A stretch of DNA of 64,000 nucleotides from the NCBI GenBank assembly GCA_003260075.1, contig QLIY01000353.1:62001-126000 (forward strand). The letters are read 5' to 3'. The DNA comes from Phallusia mammillata (taxonomy: Eukaryota; Chordata; Ascidiacea; Phlebobranchia; Ascidiidae). A model generated the notes under the pieces. The model saw only the letters and a program-made list of their open reading frames with translations, was not told where the DNA came from and did no database searches. The position numbers and the translations under genes are program-made. Within the stretch, counting starts at the first letter, position 1, and each line of letters opens with the position of its first letter. Positions 62,412 to 64,000 of this stretch are shown piece after piece.

Positions 62412-64000
62412 CACCACCAAGAGCACCACAAAAATACAAAACAAAGATAAGCTATTCTCCAGTAAACGACATTTTGGTCAACATTGTACGAAGAAAAACC
62501 AGTGTGTGCGGCCCCCCTCAATCTTATGCAATCTTTAAAAAGTATGAAAAACGTTTAAAGCTTCGTAGACATCAAAATAATCTCATGACTGGGTGGAATG
62601 CAAGAAAAGTTTGTTTTTCGTAAAGTTCCGAAAACACGTAGTATTTGATTAGCCACGAGTGTTTGCACTTGTAGCACAATAGCAGAATCGAACAGACATA
62701 TTCATGTCATCGAACAAGCACATTGAATACCACTGGAACAAAAAACGCTGGTAAACAATTTTATCAACGCTGACAGGGAGCGCGGCCTTCGTGAATCTAT
62801 TTTGATCGTAATTGACAGGTGCGCAAACAGGCAAAGGAAAGGTTTTGGCGAGCGCAGAGGTGCGGACCGCGAATCCCCGGGTGAAGTTTTAAGATTGATC
62901 GTCGCACAGATGTATGGATATGAAATTGATGGTTGAAGCAGGAATAACATTCCTATTATTTTCTGGGGTTCCGGACGACCACAAGTCAGCGACGTTTGCA
63001 AATCGGCCGCCTTTATATGTATTATTTCTTCATATTTGCATTTAACATGATATATTGATAGTTTGTCGTCTTATGGAAACGACTGTTTAAGTTTTTAGGG
63101 CGTGAGCACAAGGCGGTATTTTTTTCACTTCTGCTTTAAAATACACACTCTTACAGAAACAATTTCATAAATTCAGCAGAATCATTATTTATTCTCGAAG
63201 TTACTTAAAGCGAATTAGAGCTAAATGTTAATGCTGCTCACGATGCCCGCCACTGGGGTGTGTCGCAGAGCTCGAAAACAAGAAATTTGGCACACAAAGG
63301 CGTTACCATGACAACCCGATTTCGGCAGACAAGAGCAAACAGCGATCGGCAAGAAAGCGACTGTGTTTGTCCGATAGTGAGACGCACGGCGACAAACATT
63401 GTTTTTCGATTTTTTTCTGGTTTGTTCGCGCAAACTGCAAGTACCAGTCGCAGATAGATTTAAGGCCGGTAATTTCACAATGCAGCGAGCGGGCCTCGTA
63501 AAAAACTGTGCAAAAAAGTGCGCGATATATCAGTCAGGTTTATGGTGTACTGGTGAATAAACATTGCCTTACGCGGGGCGGGGAACGGTCTGCGGTTCTT
63601 TTCAAAGCCTGGCCTTATCGTTGCGACCGTTCCAATTATTAACACTCAACATCAACCTCGCGCGGCTGCGTCCACACACACGTGACCATTGTTCCACCAA
63701 CCGAGTTGGCCGACTCTGCACCATGGTATTGCTCCATATGTAAACATGGCAGCATATAGTTAACACATGGGTTAATGGCTTTAAAGAAGCAAGCGACAGA
63801 AAGGAAACCCATATCAATCAACACTTTTGACTCTGTATTAAATTTGGTCGATTTCGTTTTAACTCCAGACCGCTTTATTAACTTGATCAAGGCCCGAGTG
63901 CCCTTGGAGACACCAACGTCGGCACTCGCCTGCTTTTAGTCGCAGCCGCAGGCATTACTCACAGGCCACGCAGTGTCTAAATCTGTCAGTTTGCAGGAGA
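62412..64000. other. End of window, nothing recognised
   Basis: No gene is recognised on either strand. The open frames 62649-62834, 62702-63001, 63221-63478 and 63639-63890 (all minus) have no motif or clear splice bounds. Confidence 0.35.

Noticed and set aside
36128-64000. Many short frames of 60-120 codons
   Set aside because: In unconstrained sequence of this composition such frames are expected by chance; none showed a family motif or paired splice sites apart from those listed.

Overview
This is intron-rich animal nuclear DNA, most likely from an ascidian tunicate of the Ciona type. The reasons are: chordate-type orthologues in compact genes with short GT-AG introns; a two-cistron unit whose stop and start codons overlap (TAATG), as known from tunicate trans-spliced operons; a Prickle gene with a CaaX tail; and allelic copies differing by a few percent, which fits a very heterozygous species. 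The species call is inference. No prokaryotic features, CRISPR arrays, rRNA or convincing tRNA genes were seen.

Layout. 0-8 kb is a dense housekeeping block: the 3' end of RELCH (+), the complete eleven-exon PHAF1 gene (-), and a dicistron (+) of a small unidentified protein followed by the IWR1/SLC7A6OS RNA polymerase II import factor. 8-12 kb is mostly intergenic and holds a SET-only, SETMAR-like methyltransferase (+) in one long exon. 12.1-14.3 kb is a five-exon PLP-dependent serine/threonine dehydratase or racemase (-). 14.9-22.4 kb is a complete fifteen-exon SERAC1 gene (-). 24.0-36.1 kb is Prickle (PET, three LIM domains, C-terminal CaaX; -), with a 6.4-kb intron between its PET exons; its first exon(s) were not found. 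36-64 kb is almost empty of recognisable genes. It has one good terminal exon with a poly(A) signal (42.8-43.1 kb) and one weak exon candidate (62.1 kb).

Exon coordinates for RELCH, PHAF1, IWR1, the dehydratase, SERAC1 and Prickle were worked out by hand from splice sites, reading phase and remembered family sequences. All joins given are phase-consistent. The genes are functionally unrelated: lysosome/autophagy factors (RELCH, PHAF1), mitochondrial phospholipid/cholesterol handling (SERAC1), amino-acid metabolism, chromatin, transcription and planar cell polarity.

Two window-scale patterns stand out. First, runs of exactly ten G occur at eight sites, usually between two near-identical direct copies of 60-420 bp; a 12-G run and two long runs (82 and 66 G) resemble them. 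I read these as assembly joins where allelic contig ends were left unmerged. They put false exon duplicates into SERAC1. Second, CpG content changes in blocks, low over RELCH/PHAF1/IWR1 5' exons and the 5' half of SERAC1 and high elsewhere, with boundaries inside IWR1 and inside SERAC1. This resembles mosaic gene-body methylation.
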